Source: Corallium rubrum (lineage: Eukaryota; Cnidaria; Anthozoa; Scleralcyonacea; Coralliidae). From it: a stretch of 64,000 nucleotides of DNA. Each line of letters starts with the position of its first letter. Position 1 is the first letter of the stretch. The notes beneath the pieces are model-generated. The model saw only the letters and a list, made by a program, of their open reading frames with translations, made no database searches and had not been told where the DNA came from. The stretch is taken from positions 5,277,496 to 5,341,495 of the forward strand of contig OZ036017.1 in NCBI GenBank assembly GCA_964035015.1, written 5' to 3'. Shown here one piece after another: positions 1-40,866 of this stretch. The translations under genes and the position numbers were made by a program.

Positions 1-11
1 TTCGCCGTACC

Positions 12-977
12 GTGTCAATGTCAGGCATTCGTGCTCCAAAACAATGGTCGCTGACCAAGCAAGAATCAATAACCTCTTTCGAAGCTTGGCGTCAGAATTT
101 AAAATACTCATTATCGCTCGACCCCAACTTCGCCCCGTTCTTTGTTGATGGCGCTTCGTGGCTGAAGAAAACACCTTCAGCTCCTTTACGCGGTTTCGAA
201 AGTGATGGGGAAGACGTACCTACAGCTAGACGTCGTACTGCTGAGCAAAAAGTGACACATTTAGAGCTTTTGCTTGGCCAAATCGCCAACTACTGCCCGG
301 TTATATCTCGAAACACCATCACCAAAACTGCGACATCCACAACAGCAATATGGCAAGCAATTCGATCCCATTACGGCTTCCAATCAACAGGAGCCCATTT
401 TTTGGCCCTTGATAACATTCACTTGGAGCCTGGTGAGCGTCCAGAAGATCTTTATCAACGACTAGTAAGCTTTGTCGACGATAACCTACTGGCAGCCAAT
501 GGGGGTATTCGACACCATGGAGAAGTAGTTACATGTGATGAGGAGGTGACCCCTTCTCTTGAAAATTTAATAACTCTGACATGGCTCCGACTGGTACACC
601 CCAGCTTACCTGCTCTCATTAAACAACGATATGGTGCTGAGCTTCGTTCACAGACACTAGCTTCGTTAAAACCAGAGATATCTCTAGCCTTAGACAGCCT
701 CCTTGATGAAATTCACTCATCAGATGAAGCTAAAGTACTGCGTACAGCATTCAAGAAGCAAAATTTCAACAAAACCCACCCATCACCAACTTATAACCGA
801 GCCCACCGCCCAAATATCTCACAGCCTTCTAAAGCCAAAGGATCACCACCAACAAAGAACTGTCCCTTGTGCAAACAAGCTGATCGTCCACAGTATCAGC
901 ATTGCCTGAGCAAATGTCCTCAGTTACCTTCCACACGAAGATCGTCAGTATTTAGCACGTTCACGTCAAGTCCTTAG
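12..977 (+). pseudogene. Gag-like region of a Ty3-type LTR retrotransposon (5' end outside window)
   Basis: This open stretch of about 320 residues precedes a clear retroviral-type pol and ends with a cysteine cluster (CPLCKQ...HCLSKC), a position and composition typical of a gag nucleocapsid region. Gag would coat the RNA of the element in the cytoplasmic particle. The element runs off the left edge, so the 5' LTR and primer-binding site are not visible. Near 930 the reading continues better in the pol frame: the residues encoded just before 991 in that frame ([11 protein letters not shown]) look coding. I infer that the family has one gag-pol ORF and that this copy carries a frameshift. The gag assignment rests on position; I do not recognise a named gag domain. 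Confidence 0.7.
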
Positions 978-990
978 TCCTGAAGACAAC

Positions 991-3900
991 ATGGATGACA
1001 AGCCCCTCTCTGATTCAGAACCTGAAGACCTTCCCAGTTGCCATGGCTACCACATCAAAACCACTACCCAGCGTGTCACTATCACACAGTCTCCTCTTTT
1101 AAAAGTATTTTACTGTCATCATCCACTTCAACTAACGCTAGACACTGGTGCCGAAACCAGTATGATCAAAACCCAGGTCGCTAAAGCAATCGGAGCAACT
1201 ATTAAGAAAACCAACCAAAGCGCTCTCCAAGCCGACGGTGTCACCCCTCTAACAGTAGTGGGAGAAGTTCATCTAAGCCTAACACGTAATAATATGAGTC
1301 TACAACTAGATGCTCTAGTTGTTAACAACCTTGATGTTGATGTGTTAGCTGGAACCCCATTTATGACTGTCAACGACATTTCCATTCGTCCTTCCAAACA
1401 ACAAATCACTATCCAGGGGTCAGACATCTCCTATTATGGTTCACCCTCGCCCAGTCCTACAGCGAACAACATCAGACGTTCTCAAGCAAGTGTCCTTCGT
1501 GCCCTTTCTCTATCAACTGTAGTCTGGCCTGGCAACTACCTAGAATTGGATGTTCCCAGTGACATTGATGCCACTTTAGCCGTGGAGTCTCGCCCAGATT
1601 GCTCAAAGTCTACTGGAAGTTGGCCCCACCCACACATCATTGAAGCTGTTGCTGGAAAGATCCGGATAGTCAACGAAACAGATGAACCTAAAAGTGTTCC
1701 TCGCCATGACCATCTGTGCCAAGTCCTCCCCACCCACATACCCAACTCCACCGAGCACAGTGTGCCACCCATTAGCACCAGTCTTCCACCATGCATCACA
1801 CAAACCAACTCATCTTTTGTGAAGCTTGATCCTGATACCATGCTACCTGACAGCACACGCTTACAATTCCAGTGCTTGCTCGAATCATACGATGAAGTAT
1901 TTGATTCTACAATCCCTGGGTACAATGGTGCCGTGGGCCCCTTTGAAGCCGTCGTGAACATGGGCCCAGTGCAACCACCACAGCGAAAGGAAAGACTTCC
2001 CCAGTATTCTCGTAATAAATTAGTGGAACTGCAACAAAAGTTTGATGACCTTGAATCCCAAGGAGTGTTTCAACGACCCGAAGACCTTGGCATCACTGTG
2101 GAGTATTTAAACCCATCGTTCCTCGTCAAGAAGCCAAGTGGGGGGCATCGCCTTGTTACTGCATTTGCCGACGTTGGTCGTTACAGTAAACCACAACCAT
2201 CACTCCTACCAGATGTCGATTCCACCCTACGTACAATCGCCCAGTGGAACTACATTATAGTATCCGACCTAACCAGCGCCTTTTACCAGATCCCATTGGC
2301 TAAGGCTTCCATGAAGTATTGTGGAGTCGCAACTCCGTTCCGTGGTGTCAGGGCTTACACTCGATGTGCCATGGGCATGCCAGGATCTGAGACAGCCCTT
2401 GAAGAGTTAATGTGTTGGGTTCTCGGAGATTGCCTACAAGATGGCATAGCTGCCAAGCTTGCTGATGATTTATACGTTGGTGCTGATACACCCGAAGAAC
2501 TGCTACAGAATTGGGAACGCATTCTACAAGCCCTCAAAAAGAGCAACCTGAAACTCGCTCCTTCCAAGACTATCATCTGTCCTCGATCTACTACCATATT
2601 AGGATGGATTTGGACGCAGGGATGCCTATTTGCCAGTCCTCGTCGTATCGCCACCCTTTCGTCGTGTCCTCCTCCTGACAAAGTTCGTGATCTTCGTTCA
2701 TTTATTGGAGCTTACAAGGTTCTCGGTCGAGTCCTACCTCACTGCTCGCACATATTAGCCCCACTAGAGAATGCTATTGCAGGTCAGCAGTCACAAGATC
2801 GCATACAGTGGACTGATACACTATCCGAGTTGTTCTGTTCAGCTCAGAAATCCCTTTCAACGCATAAATGTATCACCTTACCGCGATCATCCGACCAACT
2901 GTGGATTGTGACAGATGGTTCCGTAACTAAACGCGGCATCGGAGCGACCTTATATGTGTCTCGTAACAACCACCTTCTTTTAGCTGGGTTTTTCAGCGCA
3001 AAGCTGAGGAAACATCAAGTCACGTGGCTTCCATGCGAGGTCGAGGCCTTAGGCATTGCTGCCTCCGTGAAACATTTTAGCCCGTTTATTATTCAGTCGA
3101 GTCACCAAGCTTGCGTGCTCACGGACAGTAAACCTTGCGTCCAGGCTATCGACAAGCTCCGTCGTGGAGAATTTTCAGCTAGTCCCAGGGTGACATCCTT
3201 CCTCTCTACAGTTAGCAGATATCAACTGACAAACATTTAGCATTTGGCTGGATCAGCAAACATTCCATCGGACTTTTCTAGTCGAAACGCACCAGACTGC
3301 AACGAGCCACAATGTCAGATTTGCAATTTCATCAACACCACTGAAGATTCAGTTGTCCGTTCGACGACCGTCGAAGACATCCATCGCATGCCACGTCTTC
3401 CTTTCACGACCAGATCAGCGTGGATCCAAATCCAGTCAGACTGCCCTGATCTCCGACGAACTCATGCCCATTTGAAACAAGGAACGCGTCCCTCCAAGAA
3501 GATCACCAACCTCAAAGATGTCAAACGCTATCTTAACGTCGTTACCATTGCCAACGACGGTCTGCTAGTGGTCCGCCGAACCGATCCTTTATGCCCATCA
3601 ACTGACTCCATTGTTGTCCCTCGCTCTGTCCTCGATGGCCTTGTAACAGCTCTGCATATTAAGCTTGACCATCCTTCGAAATATCAGCTTCAGTCAGTGA
3701 TGAAACGTTCGTTTTACGCCCTAGACATGGCAAAGGCCATTGACCGTGTATGTGACACATGCCACACATGTGTCTCGCTGCAGTCGTTCCCTCAGCCTTT
3801 CACACAGCATACCACCGACGATGCACCTGAAGCAGTTGGCCTCTACTTTGCTGCGGATGTTCTCAAACGCTGTAAACAACTTATTCTGGTTCTACGAGAA

Positions 3901-4692
3901 ACAACCACTTCTTTCACGGTAACATCCATCATCCCTGACGAAAAGAGCTGCACTCTTCGCGACACCTTGGTTACTTTGTGTAGCGGTCTACACCCATTAG
4001 AAGGCCCTCCAGCCATCATCAGAGTCGACACTGCGCCGGGATTTGTTGGTCTACGCGACGACACCATACTCAAGAGTCTCGGTCTATCCTTAGAATTTGG
4101 TCGCGTCAAGAACATTAATAAGAATCCGGTGGCCGAGAAAGCCGTAGCTGAACTGGAACAGGAACTCCTCCGCCAAGCGCCGAACGGTGGTCCAGTAACC
4201 AACGTCATCCTCGCAGTTGCCACTTCCCGCCTTAATTCACGTCTTCGCAGAGGTGGTATATCGTCCCGTGAGATGTGAACACAGCGGGATCAGTTCACAC
4301 ACGCCCATCTTCCCATGTCCGACAGGAATCTTATCGTCAAACAACACAACCAACGGATACAGAACCATCCTTACAGTGAGAAATCTAAAGGTCTTACCAG
4401 AAAGCACATCTCCCCAACGTCAATCAAAGTCGGCGACCTGGTATTTCTTCTCACCGATCATGACAAAACTCAATCTCGAAGCAGAAATTTAGTCGTATCC
4501 GTCGATGGACCTTGGTGTTTTATCAAAAAGTTCTCGGGTAACCAACTGCGATCCTCATCTTACAAGGTTAAAATAACCGAATGCCAGCTGGTCCAAGTCA
4601 CTTGCCTTTACCCACACCCACCCGGCATTACGACCTTGACAGTGATGACGACGATATACCTTCAGATCATCCGCTCCGATCCCACCAATTGA
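991..4692 (+). pseudogene. Ty3-type pol: protease, RT, RNase H, integrase, with two in-frame stops
   Basis: One frame carries all pol domains in the Ty3 order. The aspartic protease has LTLDTGAETS. The reverse transcriptase has a first catalytic Asp in SDLTSAFYQ and an atypical LADDLYVG in place of the usual Y-x-DD box. RNase H has Asp in WIVTDGS, Glu in WLPCEVEAL and Asp in VLTDSK. Integrase has an H-H-C-C zinc region (HIKLDH ... CDTCHTC), core residues in FAADVLK, RVDTAPGF and NPVAEKAV, and a C-terminal SVDGPW region. A TAG at 3238-3240 separates RNase H from integrase, and a TGA at 4276-4278 follows SSREM, where related elements have Trp as I recall them. The copy is therefore probably dead unless both stops are read through. 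The family resembles elements abundant in coral genomes. Confidence 0.85.
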
Positions 4693-4870
4693 TGTACCTA
4701 CAGTATTAACCCTTCCAGCGTCCGATGCCAACCCACCAAGTATGCAAGATACTCCTCTATCTAGTTCTGCATCCTCTATTCCTCAAGATAATTGTGATGA
4801 GTCCACAAGAAGCAGTAACCGACCTCAACGTGACCGACACCCGCCTAAGTATTTTGAATATGACACTTAG
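4628..4870 (+). pseudogene. Pol C-terminal tail in a shifted frame
   Basis: Past about 4625 the coding signal moves to the +1 frame relative to the rest of pol. It encodes an acidic Asp-rich stretch (DSDDDDIP) and ends with RPQRDRHPPKYFEYDT before TAG at 4868-4870. A basic, proline-rich tail of this kind is a common polyprotein C terminus in this retroelement group. The frame change and an internal stop fit general decay of the copy. Confidence 0.5.
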
Positions 4871-4889
4871 TCTCCGTTCGCTTTGTAAC

Positions 4890-5230
4890 TCCATAGCAAA
4901 CTTGTACTTTACAGTTGATCTTCTCTAGCAAAATTGTGATAAGAACAAAAGAGAAGCAAAAGAAAAAGATACCACGCCATGCATATGTGGCTTAGCTGTT
5001 TACTTTATGTTAATTTATGTTAATTCATATCTAGGGGATAACTCCTATATAAGGATATGTCTTCCTTATTAGGAAAGCACGCTTCTCTTGTTATTCCTAT
5101 CGTTACTTCGGCTCTCTATCGTATAGCCATTGTTGTACTCTAGTTTATATTAAACCGAGTTTGGTTATCGTTGTACCGAGTGTTTCCTTCCTGACTGGCG
5201 ATACACTAATCCGTCCGAACACGTTTCATT
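4890..5230 (+). repeat. Probable 3' LTR region of the Ty3-type element
   Basis: Directly after the pol tail comes a purine-rich tract (about 4940-4972, a possible polypurine tract) and then a non-coding stretch with a TATA-like CTATATAAGG at 5044-5053, which would fit an LTR promoter. The 5' LTR is outside the window, so the exact borders and the target duplication cannot be fixed. Confidence 0.4.
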
Positions 5231-6556
5231 GCAAAGCATGCAATTCATTAACATCAGTGTTATAGATCAAATACAAGCAAACGCGAAGTCTATCCCAAGA
5301 GTAAATCTATAAATTATCATAAGACTATGATATTCAAATCATACAGTATAGTCGGTACGTAGGGTTCGTTTAATTCTATTCATGTATAAAATTCTCGCAA
5401 TTGATATTTTGATATATATATATCTTTTTCAAACCAAGGTCATCTTCTGTGCATAAAGCACTTGATGAAAGCTTCACGAATATTTCATCATAAAGGTCTT
5501 GTAGATATCCTTGCTATTGAGTGTTGTGGATATAAAAAGGACGCAGAATATGCGCATGGCCTCGTGATTACTCAGAAAGGCGCGTATCCTGCAAAATGAC
5601 GTTTCAGCCTAGACCAATCGTAAATCGTAATTAGAGAAAAATTAACCAATCAGGAACGTTGAAAAACCAACCAAGTTCGTCAAAAAGTGTTTAAGTCAAT
5701 GCAAATCCATCAAGCCGAGAGCCTGCATCGCATTTGTGGCCTGGAAATGACTGTGAACCCGATCCTTGATTCTCCCATTATGTCCCGTAGGCCTCGCGCG
5801 TAAAGAAAACGGAAAAACGCCAACGCGGGGAAATTTTTCTGGCCTGAACTGAAGCCGCTGTATCGTAGATAGGCATTTTAAGATTTTAAGAAAAGAACAT
5901 ACTCCTTCCTACTAGATAATTATTTTTTATTTGCAGGATTTTATTTGTAAATTTTTGACAACGTGCAACATTATATATTCACGTCAAATTTTCACTTCGT
6001 CGCGCGACTTAGTTGACGTAGTCTAAATCCGCCCCTGAATTATCTGCGTGTCAACCTACCAATAGATTGCGAGCGTTCGCCGGCGAACGCTATATACGAA
6101 AAATAACAATGGGTGACTGCAGCGCAGGCTAGACTAGTGCGTAAGAACAGAGCACATAGCAATATATCAAAGGCAAAACAGGAAATGGCCAATTTAATTT
6201 GACAAAATACATATTTAAAATAGTATATATAGCATGTAAGACTTTAATTTGCTACTATGTATATGCACAAATAATATTAATACTGTCATAATGTGTTATT
6301 GGGGTTTTAAACACTAAACAATGCGAAAACGTTTTGAAACTTTACCGTGTGCATGTTAGTCTGAAGGCTGACACTAATTCTTGGTTTTCACCTGACGTCA
6401 CGGTGGCCATTGGTGCACGATCTTTATTCTATGCATGGTAATTTAACTATATTCTTATTCAAATGTTTTGTATTGTTTCACCACTCCAACGTGCGTGGCC
6501 ACCGATCACGAGAGTGAAAATGACCCATAGGGCGGCACCATACTTATAGATAATCG
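5231..6556. other. Intergenic, no gene seen; perfect 18-bp palindrome at 6073-6090
   Basis: No coding signal or recognisable element was found here. The only distinct feature is a perfect palindrome, GCGTTCGCCGGCGAACGC, at 6073-6090. It could form a cruciform or bind a dimeric factor, but nothing links it to a function. Confidence 0.4.
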
Positions 6557-6800
6557 AAGGGAACTGGATAGGAAACTTAAAACGATGTTACAAAACCGGA
6601 AACGGTGTTTGCACAACTTGCTATGGTAATTATACACTTATAAGGGCCAGGATCAGCTATTGCTGAAATTAAACAATAGTGTAACTTAAAGTTCAACAGT
6701 GTCTGATTTTAGCCAAATAGGTGTATTATTAGCCCCTTAAATTACGCAAGTTGTGCAAACATCGTTTCCGGTTTCGTAAATTTCCTATTCAGTTCCCCTT
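6557..6800. repeat. MITE-like inverted-repeat element
   Basis: The left arm 6557-6621 and right arm 6746-6800 are inverted copies. Both carry CCGGAAACGNTGTTTGCAC and AACTGNATAGGAAA; the left arm has about 10 extra bases. The 124-bp centre is non-coding. Size and structure fit a non-autonomous DNA transposon lying upstream of AIF1. No clear target duplication was identified. Confidence 0.65.
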
Positions 6801-7097
6801 CCATCACCTATGGCGGCACATACATAATATATAGAGGCAGTGGCACATGCCCGTATATTCCTTAACTAGTATACGAGAGTACCCCCCACCCCCCTTTGGG
6901 AGTGAAAACCGAAAAGCGTAGGACGCGCTGTCTGCCTGTTTCGATTTCCTATTTTGAGAACGACTTTCGATTTTGAATATCTGTATGTTTTATTGTTTTT
7001 GGTGGAAAATTAATTCCTTTTCCGCCGAGTTCAAACAAGCTTATGTAAATAATGCTTTTCAGAGTAATTCCGCACCGCTAACCTTTTTCAGTAAAGA

Positions 7098-7196
7098 CCT
7101 ACCTAATATGAACGAGCTTTCTGATTGGCTATAAGTAAGGGGAAAGTGTTGGGTTAGGTTATCTAAACCAATCAGAAGCTTCCTTAGATAGGTAGG
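7098..7196. promoter_or_regulatory. Inverted repeat with two opposed CCAAT boxes upstream of AIF1
   Basis: About 130-230 bp before the AIF1 start codon, an inverted repeat carries CCTACCTAA...CTGATTGGCT on one side and AACCAATCAGAAG...GATAGGTAGG on the other. Each arm holds a CCAAT box (reverse at 7124-7128, forward at 7168-7172). CCAAT boxes bind NF-Y in animal promoters. The position is consistent with an AIF1 promoter, but the transcription start site is not known. Confidence 0.4.
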
Positions 7197-7327
7197 TGAT
7201 GACCCCTCCTTTTTTGGTTCGAAGGCGGAGGTCGGGGGCGTTACCATGGCTTTTAGGCTGGTCGTCATCGTATCGTATCCGTGATTCATTCAAGACATTC
7301 AAGACCGTAAGAAGGGATTATACCATC

Positions 7328-37223
<29,896 letters not shown>

Positions 37224-37469
37224 ATGATTGACCATTGAAGTAATAGAAAGTATAACAAGAATCGGTTTTTATTTTTCGAACTACCTAATTACCATCTTAT
37301 CGTAAATTGATTGTAATTTTTGAACAATGACATACTTTTTTTCCCCAGTACGTATATACGCATGGCGTTGTCAGAATGACATTTTGCAACTAATTTGTCG
37401 GTATATAGGTGTTTTTAATGAATATAATTTTTTTACAAAATGTATCAAACTAATCAGTGAGATCTCATG

Positions 37470-37521
37470 AAAAAATATGTATTCTGCACTCGAATTTTCC
37501 TTCACCAAAAATTCCTAGAAC
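37470..37521 (+). repeat. SINE body fragment
   Basis: TATTCTGCACTCGAATTTTCC...CCTAGAACAT matches the body of the SINE copies at 15.0-18.2 kb. Head and tail are missing. Confidence 0.6.
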
Positions 37522-37557
37522 ATCTGTAATCGACACAGCTCGTAAAAAAATATATAT

Positions 37558-37699
37558 GTTATTTACCGGTTGGGAGGTCCGTATAGAGAAATATTTCCCG
37601 AGGTCTCAAAAACTGCCCGAGGCCGCAGGCCGAGGGTCGTTTTTGAGACCAATGGAAATATTTCTCTATACGGACCGACCAAAACGGTAAATAACATTT
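37558..37699. repeat. Hairpin element
   Basis: GTTATTTACCGGTTGG...GGTCCGTATAGAGAAATATTTCC is mirrored by GGAAATATTTCTCTATACGGACC...CGGTAAATAAC around a GGCCGCAGGCC centre. The near-perfect 142-bp inverted repeat resembles short palindromic repeats common in cnidarian genomes. Confidence 0.65.
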
Positions 37700-38061
37700 A
37701 TTTTTTTTAATTATCTTCGCGTGGTTCTTTTGGTCTTCATCAGTGTTTAGAGTGAACAAAAAAGGGAAGTTTCTGCTGTTTCTTTCGAAAAAGAAAATTA
37801 GATTTTAGGTCTCTTTCACGGAAGAAAAACTCGATTTCAAAATTTGATTTTTTTTTATTTCGTTTAAGTTTATTTTCAAACGTTTTAAGAATATTTTACG
37901 GCCTATAAAACACATTTAAAAAAAAAATTATTTTGAGTGGTCCGTCCGTACGTGCTCGTTAGCCAATCAGAAAGCAGGATTTGGTAAAATACGGTCCGAA
38001 AAAAAATAAAGAGCGATACTACACACCAAAACATCTAATAAGGTATATATATATATATATA

Positions 38062-38101
38062 ACTACAGACGGTACCGTTTCGGCCTTTCGGGCCTCATCA
38101 G
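38062..38101 (-). ncRNA. Hammerhead ribozyme copy lacking one stem I strand
   Basis: Core CUGAUGA, stem II, GAAA, stem III and GUC are identical to the copy at 38273-38318. The 5' strand of stem I is missing through a 24-bp deletion between CAG repeats, so this copy should not cleave on its own. Confidence 0.75.
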
Positions 38102-38272
38102 GATGAAGGTAACTGCTTATGAGTCACCTTTGATGCCTCACAAAATGTGGGACATCAAAACCATGCCAGAGCGCTCAAACTGCAAGCAGTGAGCGTGCGC
38201 ACAATGCGTAAGCGGCAATGGCTCATCCTGTAGAGCGCTCAATATGACCTAAAGGTCATAGAGCGATATCTA

Positions 38273-38318
38273 ACTACAGACGGTACCGTTTCGGCCTTTC
38301 GGGCCTCATCAGTGTAGT
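38273..38318 (-). ncRNA. Type I hammerhead self-cleaving ribozyme
   Basis: Reading the minus strand: stem I strand ACUACA, then CUGAUGA, stem II GGCC-CGAAA-GGCC, GAAA, stem III CGG-UA-CCG, then UC and stem I strand UGUAGU. All invariant core bases are present, all three stems pair, and the predicted cleavage is after GUC, between 38279 and 38278. Stem III is very short, as in minimal metazoan hammerheads that may act as dimers. Confidence 0.85.
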
Positions 38319-38429
38319 GCTGATGCTGATGAGCAGGATGAAGGTAACTGCTTATGAGTCACCTTTGATGCCTCACAAAATGTGGGACATCAAAACCATG
38401 CCAGAGCGCTCAAACTGCAAGCAGTGAGC

Positions 38430-38430
<1 letters not shown>

Positions 38431-38493
<63 letters not shown>
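38431..38493. repeat. (TA)n microsatellite
   Basis: About 63 bp of TA immediately after the truncated second ribozyme repeat. Confidence 0.95.
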
Positions 38494-38496
<3 letters not shown>

Positions 38497-38516
38497 GAAA
38501 ATATATAATTAAATTT

Positions 38517-38600
38517 CTTCAGTGTGAATTCACACTGAAGAAGCCTTGATCGGCGAAACGTCTGTGACTTAATAAAGTTTATGTCTGAAGAAATTTAATT
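38517..38600 (+). repeat. Retroelement 3'-end-like motif (CTGAAGAAG-stem-CGAAACGTC)
   Basis: ACACTGAAGAAGCC-TTGA-TCGGCGAAACGTCTG has a hammerhead-like layout but with CTGAAGA in place of CTGATGA. Similar sequences mark Penelope and other retroelement ends. It lies beside a palindrome TTCAGTGTGAATTCACACTGAA. Confidence 0.45.
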
Positions 38601-39450
38601 GCTGCCAAAGGCAGCTCACTAATCTTGACATGGTTTGCCTGTGTCTCATGTCCAGACCTCTGCCGAGTTATGTATAATCAACGAAATCTCGATTTTGAGA
38701 GTTTATTTGTTGACCGTTTTATGACGTTTTGTGACGTAGACGTTTCTACAACTTACATCATCACATACGCCAGAAGGATTGCTCTGATACATTGTATGGA
38801 CGTTTGAAGTTTGTCAACACCACGACGGCGATGTATTTCTGAACTGGCCATGCTACGAGTCAAGCCGACGTGCTGGTCAAATGTTCAGTGTTCTCGTTCA
38901 CTTGTCATTTGTCAACTGTCCTTTTATACAATTTTAGGGAGGAGAGTATCTTGTCGAGGTAAGATATCAATTTCTACAACTGACAACAAACTGTGTTTTT
39001 TGGTAGGAGATTTCACAGTTGTTTTCTTCTATCTTTAGGTGTATATTGCCAAGATTGGTGGGGGTTCATTGTGTTTGTGCTGATTAGCATTCTGATCAGG
39101 ATCAGACGCTACTATCTGCGTGTGTGTATTTTGACTTATACAAATTCTGCAAAATAATCTGATGGGCTCAATGGTACATTGCTCTATAATTTTATTATAG
39201 CTCTAGATTTGTCAAAACATATTAAGCACTTGGAATTGCATTGGCAGTTTTGCCACAGCATTAGAGCAAGAGCAATGATTATTTAATATTTGTATATTAA
39301 TCGATAAGTTATAGTAACTTGTAGTTTTCAATTATATATAATTAAAAAATATAGAAGAGATGTGTAAATACTCTGGCTATTGTAATTAATTTTACATTTT
39401 TGGACTTCCCAGTCTTCTTCGCAGGTAATTCTGTGGGCTCTTATGGTGAA
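38601..39450. other. No gene or repeat recognised
   Basis: Short random frames only. Confidence 0.35.
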
Positions 39451-39451
39451 A

Positions 39452-39575
39452 AGGTGGATGGAGTGGGCAATCTCGGGTGGAGTGGGCAATCTCGGGTGGA
39501 GTGGGGTGGTGTGGGTAATCTTGGGCAGATGGGACAGTCTTGAGTGGTGTGAGCAATCTTGGGTGGAGTGGGCAA
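39452..39575. repeat. Imperfect 19-bp minisatellite
   Basis: Repeated GGGTGGAGTGGGCAATCTC units that degrade rightwards. Confidence 0.8.
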
Positions 39576-39773
39576 GAGGGGTGTCACATTGGTCACGGGC
39601 TGCAGATATTTGCCTGTGGAGTAGACTAAAGGTTTGTCCCTTTCGAGGCAGCACTTCACTTGCGGTAGTAACTTCTAGTTGTATATTTTGTTCTCGTATC
39701 CACCAGACATGGTATTCAAATTATTTTCATATATATATATATATATATATATAAATTATGGGCTAAATGCAAT

Positions 39774-40866
39774 TATGCCAGAACGGACTCTTGAAGTACA
39801 CGCGACTGGTCGCCTATGGATGACAAGCTATTAAAGAGTCTCATCAAACAAAGGCAAAAGGCCTTTGTATCGGGCAACAAGTCTCTCTTTGCACTCTTAC
39901 GAAACAAAGTTAATCGTGAAAGAAAGCGTTGCCGCAAGATTTATTACAACAATAAAGTGCGACATCTTCAAGATACTAGGCCACGCGAGTGGTGGCATGA
40001 GGTGAAGCAGATTTGTGGCTCCTCAAAAAGTCAAAAACCAGATATTCGGTCCACTCTGGACACGAATCTAGATTATTCTGACCATGAACTAGGAAATAAG
40101 ATAAATCAGGCCTTTATTAGTGTTATGAAGGATTTTTCACCACTATCAGAGGATGTATGTTTCTGCAAGGATGACGACGAGCCCATCCATGTCACGGTGA
40201 CGGCAGTTGCGGAAAAGCTACGAAAAATCTGCAGTTCGAGAGCAAGTGGACCTCATAATCTTCCAAACTGGGTGCTAAAGGTATATGCTGATATATTTGC
40301 ACCTGCCGTCCTTAATTCCTCATTCAGGGACTGTAGAGACCCCCGGGCATGGAAGTTGGCAGATGTACCTCCTATTCCAAAGTCATCAAGGATTATGGAT
40401 TTTAACGAAGACTTGAGACCTATCTTGTTGCATCCACTCTATCAAAGATTGCTGAAGGTTTTATCATCGAACATGAACTGAAGCCTAAGTTATTAAGATC
40501 AATGGACCCTCTTCAATTTGGTATCATTCCGGCATCGTGTACCACTTTAGCTCTTATTTCAATGTCGCACAACTGGTTAGCTGAAACTGATGGGACAGGC
40601 TCCACTGTGAAGGTTGCCCTACTCGACTACAGAAGTAGTGGATCAACCTCCTGATTGCAAAACTACTTCGCTATGAAATTAAGCCAACAGGGATAATTGA
40701 TTTTCTACGTAATCGATTCCAGAGAGTTAAATTAAACTCCACCTGTTATTCTGACTTCTTACAAGTTCCTGCAGGCATTCCACAGGGTACCAGAATTGGT
40801 CCTTGGCTGTTTCTTACCATGATTAATGACGTGACCGTCCCTACTCGAGAAACCGAGTGCGACATC
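39774..40866 (+). pseudogene. Non-LTR retrotransposon reverse transcriptase, truncated
   Basis: Encodes the linker ahead of RT (MPERTLEVHATGRLWMDDKLL, KRCRKIYYNNKVRHLQ) and RT blocks RASGPHNLPNWVLKVYADI, WKLADVPPIPKSSR, FNEDLRPI, and in a second frame DPLQFGIIPASCTTL, VALLDYR, then VPAGIPQGTRIGPWLFL. The order and motifs fit a CR1/Jockey-like ORF2. Frameshifts occur near 40430 and 40625, where the first catalytic Asp context is deleted to SSG, and the later x-x-DD box is missing. The copy is dead. Confidence 0.83.

Larger units (their letters stand above)
38061..38430 (-). mobile_element. Tandem dimer of a hammerhead-ribozyme repeat (retrozyme-like)
   Basis: Two head-to-tail units start at 38061 and 38272. 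The full unit is about 235 bp; copy 1 lacks 24 bp within its ribozyme and copy 2 is cut off by a TA microsatellite at 38431. Each unit carries a hammerhead on the minus strand. Tandem repeats of a few hundred bases with one type I hammerhead per unit are the hallmark of metazoan retrozymes, small non-coding retroelements that circulate as circular RNA. Confidence 0.75.
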
